A DNA stretch of 64,000 nt from Chondrinema litorale. GTDB lineage: Bacteria > Bacteroidota > Bacteroidia > Cytophagales > Flammeovirgaceae. The notes beneath the pieces are model-generated. The model had not been told where the DNA came from and ran no database searches. It saw nothing but the letters and a program-made list of their open reading frames with translations. Where the stretch lies: contig NZ_CP111043.1 in assembly GCF_026250525.1 (NCBI RefSeq), positions 4,353,001 to 4,417,000 of the forward strand, in the 5' to 3' direction. A program made the position numbers and the translations under genes. The first letter of the stretch is position 1, and each line of letters opens with the position of its first letter. Positions 8,566-17,438 of this stretch are shown in pieces.

Positions 8566-10161
8566 ATGACAGACAATAATTCACCTTTTGGAGATAATAT
8601 TTTCCGAAATCTGAAATCTGATCTGCCAGCCGGACTGGTAGTTTTTCTTGTAGCTCTACCATTATGTCTTGGTATTGCTCTAGCATCAGGTGCTCCTTTA
8701 TTTTCAGGCTTAATTTCTGGTATAATTGGAGGTATAGTAGTAGGAATGATAAGTAGATCACCTCTAGGAGTTAGTGGTCCTGCAGCTGGTTTGGCAGTTA
8801 TAGTTTTTGATGCAATAGGTTTCCTTGGTTTTCAGTCTTTTTTATTAGCTGTAGTTTTTGCAGGTTTAATTCAGGTGATATTAGGCTTTCTTAGAGCGGG
8901 AATTATTGGTTATTACTTTCCGTCATCTGTAATTAAAGGAATGTTAGCTGGTATTGGTATTATTTTGATACTCAAGCAAATACCACATGCTTTTGGATAT
9001 GACAGAGACCCCGAAGGTGACTGGGGATTTTTACAAGCAGATGGTCACAATACACTTTCAGAAATTTACTATTCTGTAATTTACAATAGCCCTGGAGCAG
9101 TTATAATTTCTTTGGTATCTATTGCTATTTTAATTTTATGGGAATCTTCTTATATAAAGAAAAGTATTAAAAAAGTTTTTCCAGGACCTCTAGTAGTAGT
9201 TTTTTTAGGAATTGCGATTAATCTAGTTTATAAATATTTCTTTCCAAGTTTAGCTTTAGACAATGAAATTATTGAAGACATAAATAATTTTCATTTAGTA
9301 GATATACCCGTGGCTAATAATTTCACTGAGTTTATTGGTTTATTTTCTTTGCCAGATTTTACTCAAATTACTAATCCAGATATTTATATAACAGCCCTAA
9401 CAATTGCATTAATTGCTTCTATAGAAACCTTACTTTGTGTTGAAGCAACAGACAAACTTGATCCATACAAAAGGGTAACTCCAACAAACCTCGAATTAAA
9501 AGCGCAAGGTGTTGGTAATATAATTTCTGGTTTAATAGGTGGTTTACCAATTACTCAGGTAATTGTAAGAAGCTCAGCAAATATAAATACAGGTGGTAAA
9601 ACCAAAATGTCAACTATAATACATGGTGTCTTACTTTTTGTTTGTGTGGTTTCAATACCAAACATATTAAATCTAATACCACTTTCTTCTTTAGCAGCGA
9701 TCTTACTAATGGTAGGTTATAAGCTTGCAAGAGTTTCTCTGTTTAAAAGTATGTATAAGCTAGGAAGCATGCAGTTTATACCTTTTATAGTTACCATTTT
9801 AGGAATTGTTTTTACTGATCTTTTAAAAGGTATTTCGATCGGTATGGCAGTTGCAATTTTCTATATTCTAAGAAATAATTTTAGAACCCCTTATTTCTAC
9901 CATAAAGAAGAAAATAAATCAGGAAGCGATATAATTAAAATTGTGCTTTCAGAGGAAGTTTCTTTCTTGAATAAAGGGAGTATAATGAGGCTTTTAGAAG
10001 AATTACCGAAAGATTCTAAAGTAATAATAGACGGCAGTAGATCTTCTCACATAGATCATGATGTAATTGAAATCATTGAGAATTATTTAGCCCATGCTTC
10101 TTTAAATAATATTTCTGTTGATATAATTAATATACCACAGATTGAAAGAGAGCTCGCTTAA
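8566..10161 (+). CDS. SulP/SLC26-family anion transporter with STAS domain
   Basis: A ~531-residue SulP transporter. An N-terminal hydrophobic core of many helices starts with LPAGLVVFLVALPLCLGIALASGAP, the conserved SulP first helices, and includes GVSGPAAGLAV. A short C-terminal cytoplasmic domain (from about residue 450) resembles a STAS domain, including IIDGSRSSHIDHDVIEIIENY. SulP proteins move sulfate, bicarbonate or other anions; the substrate cannot be read here. Bacteroidota homologues often sit beside carbonic anhydrase, but the following kilobase has none. I prefer ATG 8566 over the in-frame TTG at 8560. It ends at a hairpin terminator. Confidence 0.9.
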   Translation: MTDNNSPFGDNIFRNLKSDLPAGLVVFLVALPLCLGIALASGAPLFSGLISGIIGGIVVGMISRSPLGVSGPAAGLAVIVFDAIGFLGFQSFLLAVVFAGLIQVILGFLRAGIIGYYFPSSVIKGMLAGIGIILILKQIPHAFGYDRDPEGDWGFLQADGHNTLSEIYYSVIYNSPGAVIISLVSIAILILWESSYIKKSIKKVFPGPLVVVFLGIAINLVYKYFFPSLALDNEIIEDINNFHLVDIPVANNFTEFIGLFSLPDFTQITNPDIYITALTIALIASIETLLCVEATDKLDPYKRVTPTNLELKAQGVGNIISGLIGGLPITQVIVRSSANINTGGKTKMSTIIHGVLLFVCVVSIPNILNLIPLSSLAAILLMVGYKLARVSLFKSMYKLGSMQFIPFIVTILGIVFTDLLKGISIGMAVAIFYILRNNFRTPYFYHKEENKSGSDIIKIVLSEEVSFLNKGSIMRLLEELPKDSKVIIDGSRSSHIDHDVIEIIENYLAHASLNNISVDIINIPQIERELA

Positions 10162-10180
10162 TAAAGCCATTTATTGTTGA

Positions 10181-10217
10181 AAAAAGTCCTTTTGAATGCT
10201 TAATCAAAGGGACTTTT
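10181..10217 (+). terminator. Intrinsic terminator after the SulP gene
   Basis: A long stem pairs AAAAAGTCCTTTTGA with TCAAAGGGACTTTTT (one wobble) around an 8-nt loop and ends in a T-run. It lies about 20 bp after the transporter stop codon. Confidence 0.85.
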
Positions 10218-10218
10218 T

Positions 10219-10576
10219 TTATTTCCACTTAATGTTGTACCCAATGTTTGGAGTCTTCTGGAAAGTGACTCCTTTGTCTTGCAATATTTCTATCTAACGC
10301 ATTTTATGATTTTTTCCCAGATGCAAATAATTTTTTATCTGGTTTCATTCAACTTACACTCGTGTTGATATATTATTTACTATCAAAAAATAGAAGTTTG
10401 GAGAGTAAGCAGCATTATATGCAATTCCAATTACTTGATACTTATCCTATAAATATGGGAATTGCATACTTTTCTATTTGTGCAAATTCTACCCCATTTC
10501 CAAGAGCATCCTGAGTATAATTTATGACATCATTTGAACTGATTGCATTAAAATTCACTTCTTTTTTTGAGTAAAC
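10219..10576 (-). pseudogene. Possible decayed minus-strand gene
   Basis: Three short blocks on the minus strand translate into gene-like sequence but are split by stops and frame changes: 10442-10576 (ending YAIPIFIG, then stop), 10354-10446 in another frame (DKYQVIGIAYNAAYSPNFYF, then stop) and 10219 to about 10290 (LQDKGVTFQKTPNIGYNIKW, then stop). The first two run into each other across an apparent frameshift. The alternating polar and hydrophobic pattern with a terminal tyrosine/tryptophan-rich strand resembles a beta-barrel protein. I could not name the family. The lack of a start codon and of any intact frame makes this tentative; chance open stretches remain possible. Confidence 0.25.
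10418..10468. repeat. 11-bp perfect inverted repeat
   Basis: TATGCAATTCC at 10418-10428 is the exact reverse complement of GGAATTGCATA at 10458-10468, separated by 29 bp. There is no T-run beside it, so it is not a typical terminator. It may be chance, or a remnant within the decayed segment. Confidence 0.4.
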
Positions 10577-10624
10577 TTAACAAGTATTTTTATTTCATCT
10601 ATAAAAATGTAACATATATAGACA

Positions 10625-10819
10625 ATGTTTATATGTAAGCATCTTCAAATACCTTTAGATATTTTATACGCTGAGAGTGTAATGAAATTTGCTGATATTG
10701 CATCGATTAATTTAAAAGCGGAAGCTAATGTTCCAATGAGAAACATGTTAGGTGAAGTTGATGAAATAGTATATAATTGTCAAATTGATTCAATTGGACA
10801 TATCAAAGTTAAGGCTTAA
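10625..10819 (+). CDS. Doubtful 64-residue open frame
   Basis: An isolated ATG-initiated frame in a kilobase otherwise without intact genes. The predicted peptide has mixed composition, with two cysteines, no signal peptide and no domain that I recognise. It could be a small gene, a fragment of a larger decayed gene or a chance frame. The sequence before it (TTAACAAGTATTTTTATTTC) gives no clear promoter. No neighbour suggests a function. Confidence 0.3.
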   Translation: MFICKHLQIPLDILYAESVMKFADIASINLKAEANVPMRNMLGEVDEIVYNCQIDSIGHIKVKA

Positions 10820-11075
10820 CTAATTTTCAAAAGTGCAGATGCTTTGTTTAGAAAAAACAATGTGTATTTCTTATCTCTTCTAAGATATTTACATGTTAGA
10901 GATTGAGCCTTTATTAATAATAAATTCGAAAATATAATCTGTATAAAATACGTTGAAGGAGCAAAGATTTAGTATAACTAAATCATTTAGCTTTAGTAAA
11001 GATAAATCTGATTTTGAAGACAGATTATGTGTAAAAGATAAAAATATTATTGCAATACATTATCAGATATAGGTA
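10820..11075. other. Non-coding stretch before gldN
   Basis: About 255 bp of AT-rich sequence with stops in all frames that I checked. I see no RNA gene, repeat or terminator here. Together with 10162-10624 it forms the longest region of the window without a confident gene. Confidence 0.5.
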
Positions 11076-11102
11076 TTTGATAGTTAAAAGGCACTATATT
11101 TG
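11076..11102 (+). promoter_or_regulatory. Bacteroidota-type promoter for gldN
   Basis: TTTG at 11076-11079 and TATATTTG at 11095-11102 match the -33/-7 consensus, though the 15-bp spacing is on the short side. The -7 element lies about 80 bp before the gldN start. Confidence 0.5.
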
Positions 11103-11184
11103 TGATATTTATAAAAACTTTTTTCTATGATCTAAAGCTACTTTTAATTTAGTTTTTTGAATTTGTAACAACTTAAACGAGATC

Positions 11185-12021
11185 ATGTATAAAATATCAT
11201 TTGTTTTTTTATTGGCTTCTTTCTTTCAATTTAGTGGGGTTTATGCTCAAATTGCAAAGAACGATGCTGCTAACAAAGAGCTTTATAATCCTCAATCAAC
11301 TAATCCAGTTCGCAAAGACGATATCATGTTTAAGAAAAGTCTTTGGTTTAGAATGGATTTAAGAACTAAAGTGAATGCACCGTTATTCGCAAATAATAAT
11401 GAAATTTCAAGGCTTTTAGTAGAAGCTGTAAAGAATGATATGATTAAACCATATAAAAATGATTCACTTAGTACTGCAATGTCTAAGGAAGAATTTTTAT
11501 CAAGGTTAAAAATACCAATGACAGATAATGTCGATGATGATATCGAGTGGGAAAATGAAAACCCTTGGGGAGATGAAACTGAAGAAAATGTTGAATTAGG
11601 GCCCGATGAGTATTTGCCAAGACAATTATATGTTTTGGAAATGAAAGAAGATATGATCTTTGATAAAAGAGAGTCTAGAATGAAGCATGATATTTTAGCT
11701 CTTACTATAGTTATTCCTGCTGATCAGACTCCAACTGGAATTGATAAAGTTTTAGCTTCTTTTTCTTATAAAGAACTAGCTAACTCTTTATTCAAAAACA
11801 ACCCAAATGCAATATGGTATAATCCTCAGAATGCTGGTGCTCATATGAATTTGGCTGATGCATTCACTCTAAGATTACCTGATGGTATGTTGGTGAAATA
11901 TGAGAATCCAAGAGATAATAGAATTGTTGATTTATATGGTGATAGTAAAAGATCTCTAATAGAAGCTCAAAATGCAGTAATGCAATTAATGGAATATGAA
12001 GCACTTCTTTGGGAGTATTAA
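11185..12021 (+). CDS. gldN: Gliding motility / T9SS protein GldN (PorN) family
   Basis: A 278-residue exported protein. The signal peptide (about residues 1-21) ends GVYAQ. The mature part has the pattern seen in GldN: KSLWFRMDLRTKVNAPLF near the N-terminus, then EISRLLVEAVKND, a conserved middle and the C-terminal MQLMEYEALLWEY. GldN/PorN forms the periplasmic ring of the type IX secretion system with GldK. In most gliding Bacteroidota gldN is the last gene of gldKLMN; here it stands alone with its own promoter and terminator, so it may be a second paralogue. An acidic insert (about 118-140) stands out. The family call rests on visual similarity. Confidence 0.75.
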   Translation: MYKISFVFLLASFFQFSGVYAQIAKNDAANKELYNPQSTNPVRKDDIMFKKSLWFRMDLRTKVNAPLFANNNEISRLLVEAVKNDMIKPYKNDSLSTAMSKEEFLSRLKIPMTDNVDDDIEWENENPWGDETEENVELGPDEYLPRQLYVLEMKEDMIFDKRESRMKHDILALTIVIPADQTPTGIDKVLASFSYKELANSLFKNNPNAIWYNPQNAGAHMNLADAFTLRLPDGMLVKYENPRDNRIVDLYGDSKRSLIEAQNAVMQLMEYEALLWEY

Positions 12022-12043
12022 TAAGAAATAAATATTAAAATGG

Positions 12044-12072
12044 AATCCCACTTTTTTAAGTGGGATTTTTTT
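12044..12072. terminator. Terminator after gldN
   Basis: The perfect 10-bp stem AATCCCACTT/AAGTGGGATT with a TTTT loop is followed by a T-run. It lies between gldN and the convergent carboxylase gene, whose stop codon it abuts. Confidence 0.87.
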
Positions 12073-13705
12073 ATGTCTGAATGTTACCAACATTAAATGG
12101 TTTATTGTAATCACCAAAATTTGCCATTTCTATTCCTGTAGAAATCACCTTTCTAGTTTCAGTTGGATTTATAATTCCATCTACCCATAATCTCGAAGCA
12201 GCATAATAAGGCGATAGTTGTTCATTATATTTTTCCTGTATCTCTTCCAATAAGCTATTCTCTTCTTCTTTACTTAATTGTTGGCCTTTAGTTTTTAAAG
12301 AAGCAACTTTAATTTGGAGTAAAGTTTTAGCAGCAGAAGCTCCACTCATTACAGCCATTTGTGCCGTCGGCCAAGCGAATATTAACCGAGGATCATAAGC
12401 TTTTCCACACATGGCATAATTTCCAGCGCCATACGAATTACCTAGTAAAATAGTGAATTTGGGAACAACAGTATTTGACATAGCATTAACCATTTTTGCT
12501 CCATCTTTAATAATTCCTCCATGTTCAGCTCTGCTACCAACCATAAAACCAGAAACATCCTGCAAAAATACAAGAGGAATTTTTTTCTGATTACAATTCA
12601 TGATGAATCGTGCTGCTTTATCTGCTGAATCTGAGTAGATAACACCACCCATTTGCATTTCGCCTTTCTTTGATTTTACAATTTTTCTTTGGTTTGCTAT
12701 AATTCCTACAGCCCAACCATCAATTCTTGCATAACCACAAATAAGTGATTGGCCATATAAATCTTTATATGCATCAAATGAATCCTTGTCAATTAAACAT
12801 TCAATAATTTCATGCATATCATATGGTTTGGCCCGTTCAACTGGAAAAGTTTTGAAAATCTCTTCAGGAGATTTATTTGGCTCTTTTGCTTCTGTTCTAT
12901 TAAAACCAGCATCGGGAACTTTACCAACTTTGCTAACTAAACTCCTTATTTTGTCCAAACAACTTTTATCGTCTTTACACTTATAATCTGTTACACCAGA
13001 AATTTCAGAATGTGTTGCAGCCCCGCCAAGAGTTTCATTGTCAATATCTTCACCAATAGCAGATTTTACTAAGTAAGAACCTGCAAGGAATACGGAACCG
13101 GTTCCTTCGACAATTAATGCTTCATCTGACATGATAGGTAAGTAGGCGCCTCCAGCAACGCAACTTCCCATAATGGCTGCAATTTGTAAAATACCTCTTG
13201 AAGACATAATCGCATTGTTTCTGAAAATTCGGCCAAAGTGCTCTTTGTCAGGGAAAATTTCGTCTTGAATTGGTAGAAAAACGCCGGCACTATCCACTAA
13301 ATAAATGATTGGAATATTATTTTCCATGGAGATTTCCTGTGCTCTTAAGTTCTTTTTTGCAGTTATCGGGAACCATGCACCGGCTTTTACTGTAGCATCA
13401 TTTGCTAGTAGCATTACCAGTCTTCCTTCTACTTTAGTAATTCCGGCTACTACGCCACCAGATGGGCAGCCACCATATTCTTTATACATGCCTTCTCCAG
13501 CAAATGCACCTATTTCTAGAAAGTCTGCATCATCATCTTTGAGATAATCAATTCTTTCTCTAGCAGTCATTTTGCCTTTACTGTGTTGAGTGGCTATTTT
13601 TTTTTCGCCACCGCCCAGTTTAACTTTATCATGTTTGTAAGTTAATTTATAGCATAGCTGCTTAAATTGGTCTATGTTTTTATTGATTTCAATGTCTTCT
13701 TTCAT
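12071..13705 (-). CDS. Acyl-CoA carboxylase carboxyltransferase (methylcrotonoyl-CoA carboxylase beta-like)
   Basis: A 544-residue biotin-dependent carboxyltransferase with two crotonase-fold halves. The N-terminal half contains KGKMTARERID, GGCPSGGVVAGI, ANDATVKAGAWFP and the CoA-binding MGSCVAGGAYLP. The C-terminal half contains PLVFLQDVSGFMVG, NSYGAGNYAMCG and WPTAQMAVMSG. This arrangement is closest to MccB, which carboxylates methylcrotonoyl-CoA in leucine degradation, but other acyl-CoA substrates are possible. No biotin-carrying alpha subunit is adjacent; it could be elsewhere on the chromosome. The start ATG lies 103 bp from the divergent gene at 13808. Confidence 0.9.
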   Translation of the reverse strand: MKEDIEINKNIDQFKQLCYKLTYKHDKVKLGGGEKKIATQHSKGKMTARERIDYLKDDDADFLEIGAFAGEGMYKEYGGCPSGGVVAGITKVEGRLVMLLANDATVKAGAWFPITAKKNLRAQEISMENNIPIIYLVDSAGVFLPIQDEIFPDKEHFGRIFRNNAIMSSRGILQIAAIMGSCVAGGAYLPIMSDEALIVEGTGSVFLAGSYLVKSAIGEDIDNETLGGAATHSEISGVTDYKCKDDKSCLDKIRSLVSKVGKVPDAGFNRTEAKEPNKSPEEIFKTFPVERAKPYDMHEIIECLIDKDSFDAYKDLYGQSLICGYARIDGWAVGIIANQRKIVKSKKGEMQMGGVIYSDSADKAARFIMNCNQKKIPLVFLQDVSGFMVGSRAEHGGIIKDGAKMVNAMSNTVVPKFTILLGNSYGAGNYAMCGKAYDPRLIFAWPTAQMAVMSGASAAKTLLQIKVASLKTKGQQLSKEEENSLLEEIQEKYNEQLSPYYAASRLWVDGIINPTETRKVISTGIEMANFGDYNKPFNVGNIQT

Positions 13706-13807
13706 GTGTTGTTTTTTAATTCTCTTTTTAAGATAATCATTAAAAAATTAATCTCAATATTGAAATATTTCGTAACTTATTAAGTGTAATGTGCAGTTAA
13801 AAAAAAC

Positions 13808-14248
13808 ATGGAAACGATACTAGAAGAACCTAATATAAAAATTCAAAAATCGGAGGTATATAATTTCTTATCAATCTGTTTAGAAGGTGATATAGATTAT
13901 TCTGCCTTTAAGTTTGCTTATGATCATATGCTTGATTTTGCAGTAAGAGAGAATGTTCATAGGTTGATTTTAGATCATACGAAATTAGGAAAGAGTAGTT
14001 TGAGGACAAAAAGCTGGTTTGCAGCAGTTATGATACCTAAGATATTTGCTAAATTAGGTTTTAAGCTGCAAGTAGCTATAATGGTTCCGCCAACAAAATA
14101 TATAGATTCTAAAACCAAGATCTTAATTAGCCAATTTAAAAATATTAGCAAAAACGTGAAAATTGCTCCTTTTGAGCATGTTGAAGAAGCATATGATTGG
14201 TTTAGCAATATTAAAATTACCGAGAAGACTGAGTCTTCAGAGAAGTAA
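13808..14248 (+). CDS. SpoIIAA/STAS-like small protein
   Basis: A 146-residue soluble protein with a predicted alternation of strands and helices like the SpoIIAA/STAS fold seen in many Bacteroidota small proteins: an early FLSICLEGDIDYSAFKFAYDHML, a central RLILDHTKLG (strand with Asp, as in STAS) and a C-terminal EHVEEAYDWFSNIK. No signal peptide or membrane segment. Proteins of this kind often act in signalling or membrane-associated regulation, but no function is known for this one. Its last 32 bp overlap the 3' end of the convergent glycerate kinase gene. A second protein of the same general type is at 18856-19272. Confidence 0.75.
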   Translation: METILEEPNIKIQKSEVYNFLSICLEGDIDYSAFKFAYDHMLDFAVRENVHRLILDHTKLGKSSLRTKSWFAAVMIPKIFAKLGFKLQVAIMVPPTKYIDSKTKILISQFKNISKNVKIAPFEHVEEAYDWFSNIKITEKTESSEK

Positions 14249-15362
14249 TTAACTTACCAATCTGAAATGAAAGGTTTTCAAGAAGTCTTTCTCCTTCATC
14301 CATTGCTTTTTCCAATTTCATAGGACTGTCTGGTAAAGCAAAAAGTGCATCAAAAGCTTCAAACTTGTATAAATCTTTTTCTGGTATACTTCCACCAATT
14401 GCGATAACTATGTTATTTGCAGTTTTAGCTTTTAGAGCAAGGCCATAGGGTCCTTTGCCTTCTAATGTTTGAAAATCTAATTTACCTTCTGCAGTTATTA
14501 CAACATCACTTGTATCGAGTTGATCTATGACTCCGAGTTGATTTAAAACTAGATCAGTACCGTTAATCAGTTTGGCATCAAGATATGCGAATAATCCAGC
14601 AGAAATACCTCCTGCAGCACCTCCATGAGTTAAATTACTGATTTTTTTACCAGTTTGTTTTTCTGTTAGTTGAGCAAAATGGGTAAGGTTATTCTCAAGC
14701 TCAATTACTTCACTTTCGCTAGCACCTTTTTGTGGCCCAAAAACATTTGCTGCACCTTGTTGTCCTAAAAATGGATTTTCAACATCACAGGCAATTTGGA
14801 TTTCACAATTATCTAAACCTGAAATAGTATTAGAATTATCAATACTTACAACTTCCTTAATGGTGCCACCAGCAGGAATAAACGATTTATTTTCTTTGTT
14901 AAAAAACTGAAACCCCAAAGCAGCTAAAATTCCTGTACCAGCATCGGTAGTAGCACTTCCTCCAATTCCTAAAATAATCTTTGTGCAACCATTTTCTATA
15001 GCGTGTTTCATTAATTGTCCTGTTCCGTATGAAGTAGCATTCAGCGCATCAAGTTTTTTGTTTTCAATTAAGGCAAGTCCAGAAGCTTTGGCCATTTCTA
15101 TTATAGCTGTTTTTCCATCTTGTGTAATCCCATATGTAGCTTCTATTTCTTCTTTTAAAGGATTTAATACAGAAACTTTTACCATTTTACCATTTAATGC
15201 ATGAACCATAATATCTGCAAAGTGGTCGCCACCATCTGCTATTGGAGCTTTTAGTATTTCAAATTCTTTATTGGCTTTTGTTAATCCTTTCTCTATCGCA
15301 TTAGCTGCAACTAATGCATTCATACTTCCTTTAAAAGAGTTTGGTGCTACTATAATTTTCAT
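14217..15362 (-). CDS. Glycerate kinase (GlxK/GarK family)
   Basis: A 381-residue member of the glycerate 2-kinase family, which phosphorylates D-glycerate with ATP. Diagnostic segments: N-terminal MKIIVAPNSFKGSM, APIADGGDHFAD, GIGGSATTDAGTGILAALGFQF, CDVENPFLG, LTHGGAAGGISAGL and VITAEGKLDFQTLEGKGPYG near the C-terminus. Length and motif order are normal. It overlaps the convergent gene at 13808-14248 by 32 bp and is divergent from the ABC-F gene. No other glycerate or glyoxylate gene is near, so the supply of glycerate is not shown by context. Confidence 0.93.
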   Translation of the reverse strand: MKIIVAPNSFKGSMNALVAANAIEKGLTKANKEFEILKAPIADGGDHFADIMVHALNGKMVKVSVLNPLKEEIEATYGITQDGKTAIIEMAKASGLALIENKKLDALNATSYGTGQLMKHAIENGCTKIILGIGGSATTDAGTGILAALGFQFFNKENKSFIPAGGTIKEVVSIDNSNTISGLDNCEIQIACDVENPFLGQQGAANVFGPQKGASESEVIELENNLTHFAQLTEKQTGKKISNLTHGGAAGGISAGLFAYLDAKLINGTDLVLNQLGVIDQLDTSDVVITAEGKLDFQTLEGKGPYGLALKAKTANNIVIAIGGSIPEKDLYKFEAFDALFALPDSPMKLEKAMDEGERLLENLSFQIGKLITSLKTQSSR

Positions 15363-15523
15363 TTTATATCGCTGATTAAAATTTTTGAGAAGAGCTTTAA
15401 TATAAAAGTAATGAGACGTACTATTTGTTAATTATCTGAATAAATAAAGAAAAAAAGAAGGGAATCTCATGGAAATACGATTCGAAATTTTACTTAGATG
15501 AAAAGCCATTGTACTTTTGAAGT

Positions 15524-17437
15524 ATGAATTGTATGTCAGTTGAAAATATCACAAAGTCTTTTGGTGAAAAGGTTTTGTTTGAGAATATAAATTTTGGGAT
15601 AGAGAAAGGGCAAAAAGCAGCACTAGTGGCGGCTAATGGCACAGGTAAAACTACGCTGTTAAATATTATTTCGGGAAAAGATACTCCAGACAATGGTGCT
15701 GTAGCCTTTAATAAAGAAATAAGTTTTGAAATTCTTGAACAAGATCCTGATTTTCTGGATAATGAAACAATTAGAGATTATCTTTTTAGAGGTGATAATC
15801 AAATGTTGAAGGCTGTTGTAACTTATGAAACTGTTTTAGATTCGTACGAACAAGACCCATCTGAAGAAAACTTAGAAGCATTAAATGATGCAACTACACA
15901 GATGGAAATGCTCAAAGCTTGGGATTATGAGTCAAAATTGAAAGAAGTAATCACTAAGTTGAGAGTTCCAAAGCTCGATCAGCAAGTGAAAACACTTTCT
16001 GGTGGACAAAAAAAGCGAGTGGCTTTAAGTAGGGTGTTAATTGCAGAACCAGATTTTTTAATTCTTGATGAGCCTACTAACCACCTCGACCTCGATATGA
16101 TTGAGTGGCTAGAGCAATTTCTTGCAAGACAAAATCTTACACTTTTGCTAGTTACTCACGACCGCTACTTTTTAGATAGGATTTGTAATGAGATAATAGA
16201 AATAGAAAATCAAAAGCTTTTTAGGCATAAAGGTAATTACTCAGCTTATTTAGCAAATAAAGCAGAAAGAGAAGAGCAACTTCAGCGAGAGACGGATAAG
16301 GCTAAGAACTTGATGCGAAAAGAACTCGACTGGATTAGACGTATGCCAAAAGCAAGGGGGACTAAAGCTAAATACAGAGTCGATGCTTTTGAAGGGATAA
16401 AGGAAAAGGCGTCAGCAAATACTGATAGTAAATCTATGGAGGTTGAAGTGAATATGAGTAGAATGGGCAAGAAGGTGATGGAAATTTATGATCTTCAAAA
16501 GTCTTTTGGCGATTTTCCTATTGTAAAAGATTTCTCTTATGTCTTTAAAAGAAGAGAGCGCATTGGTATAGTTGGACCAAATGGAGTTGGCAAGAGTACT
16601 TTTCTAAATATGCTAACTGGTAAAATTAAACCTGATTCGGGAAAAATTGACCATGGAGAGACTATAGTTTTTGGGTATTATACACAGTCAGGTATACAGC
16701 TAGAAGAAGAGAAAAAAGTAATTGAAGTTGTTAGCGACATTGCAGAGGTTATAGAGCAAGCTGATGGATCTAAAATTACTGCTTCACAGATGCTGCAAAA
16801 ATTCTTGTTCCCACCAAAGCAACAATATGACTTTGTTTCTAAATTAAGTGGTGGTGAAAGAAGAAGACTTTATTTGCTAACTGTATTAATGAAGAACCCA
16901 AACTTCTTAATTCTGGATGAGCCAACCAACGATCTCGATTTGCTTACTCTAAATGTATTGGAAGATTTTCTCTTGAATTTTCCGGGTTGTATTATTATCG
17001 TTTCTCACGATAGATATTTTATGGATAAGCTTACTGACCATCTGTTTATATTTGAGGGAGATGGCGTAATCACAGATTTTAATGGAAGGTATTTAGATTA
17101 CAGAGCATATATCGATGATAAAGAGCGTGAAGAACAAAGGGCTTTAAAAGAACAGAAGGACAAAGAAAAAGCACAAAAACTTGAAGCAGAAAATGCTGCT
17201 GCAGCTAAAAAATCTAACGCGCCAAAACTTTCTTTTAAAGAACAAAAAGAATATGAACAATTAGAAGCCGAAATAGAAAAGCTGGAAACAGAAAAGACGG
17301 AAGTAAACAAGAAACTAAGCTCGGGTGAAATAACAGATCATGCTGATTTGCAAGAGCTTTCTGAAAAAGTAGGCCAACTCATAGAATTAATCGATGAAAA
17401 AACTATGCGTTGGCTCGAATTATCAGAAAAATCTTAA
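15524..17437 (+). CDS. uup: ABC-F family ATPase, Uup-like
   Basis: A 637-residue protein with two ABC domains and no membrane segments. The first domain has Walker A AANGTGKT (37-44), signature LSGGQKKR and ILDEPTNHLDL. A linker with charged helices (about 240-290, KAEREEQLQRETDKAKNLMRKELDW) follows. The second domain has GPNGVGKST, LSGGERRR and ILDEPTNDLDL. The C-terminal ~110 residues form a charged coiled coil, which favours Uup over EttA. ABC-F proteins act on ribosomes or DNA structures rather than transport. It is convergent with the dehydrogenase gene, one base apart. Confidence 0.92.
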   Translation: MNCMSVENITKSFGEKVLFENINFGIEKGQKAALVAANGTGKTTLLNIISGKDTPDNGAVAFNKEISFEILEQDPDFLDNETIRDYLFRGDNQMLKAVVTYETVLDSYEQDPSEENLEALNDATTQMEMLKAWDYESKLKEVITKLRVPKLDQQVKTLSGGQKKRVALSRVLIAEPDFLILDEPTNHLDLDMIEWLEQFLARQNLTLLLVTHDRYFLDRICNEIIEIENQKLFRHKGNYSAYLANKAEREEQLQRETDKAKNLMRKELDWIRRMPKARGTKAKYRVDAFEGIKEKASANTDSKSMEVEVNMSRMGKKVMEIYDLQKSFGDFPIVKDFSYVFKRRERIGIVGPNGVGKSTFLNMLTGKIKPDSGKIDHGETIVFGYYTQSGIQLEEEKKVIEVVSDIAEVIEQADGSKITASQMLQKFLFPPKQQYDFVSKLSGGERRRLYLLTVLMKNPNFLILDEPTNDLDLLTLNVLEDFLLNFPGCIIIVSHDRYFMDKLTDHLFIFEGDGVITDFNGRYLDYRAYIDDKEREEQRALKEQKDKEKAQKLEAENAAAAKKSNAPKLSFKEQKEYEQLEAEIEKLETEKTEVNKKLSSGEITDHADLQELSEKVGQLIELIDEKTMRWLELSEKS

Positions 17438-17438
17438 C

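Noticed and set aside
12786..12986. Open frame antisense to the carboxyltransferase gene
   Set aside because: It lies wholly opposite a well-supported gene and has no domain, signal or promoter; the same reasoning removes other antisense frames across the window.
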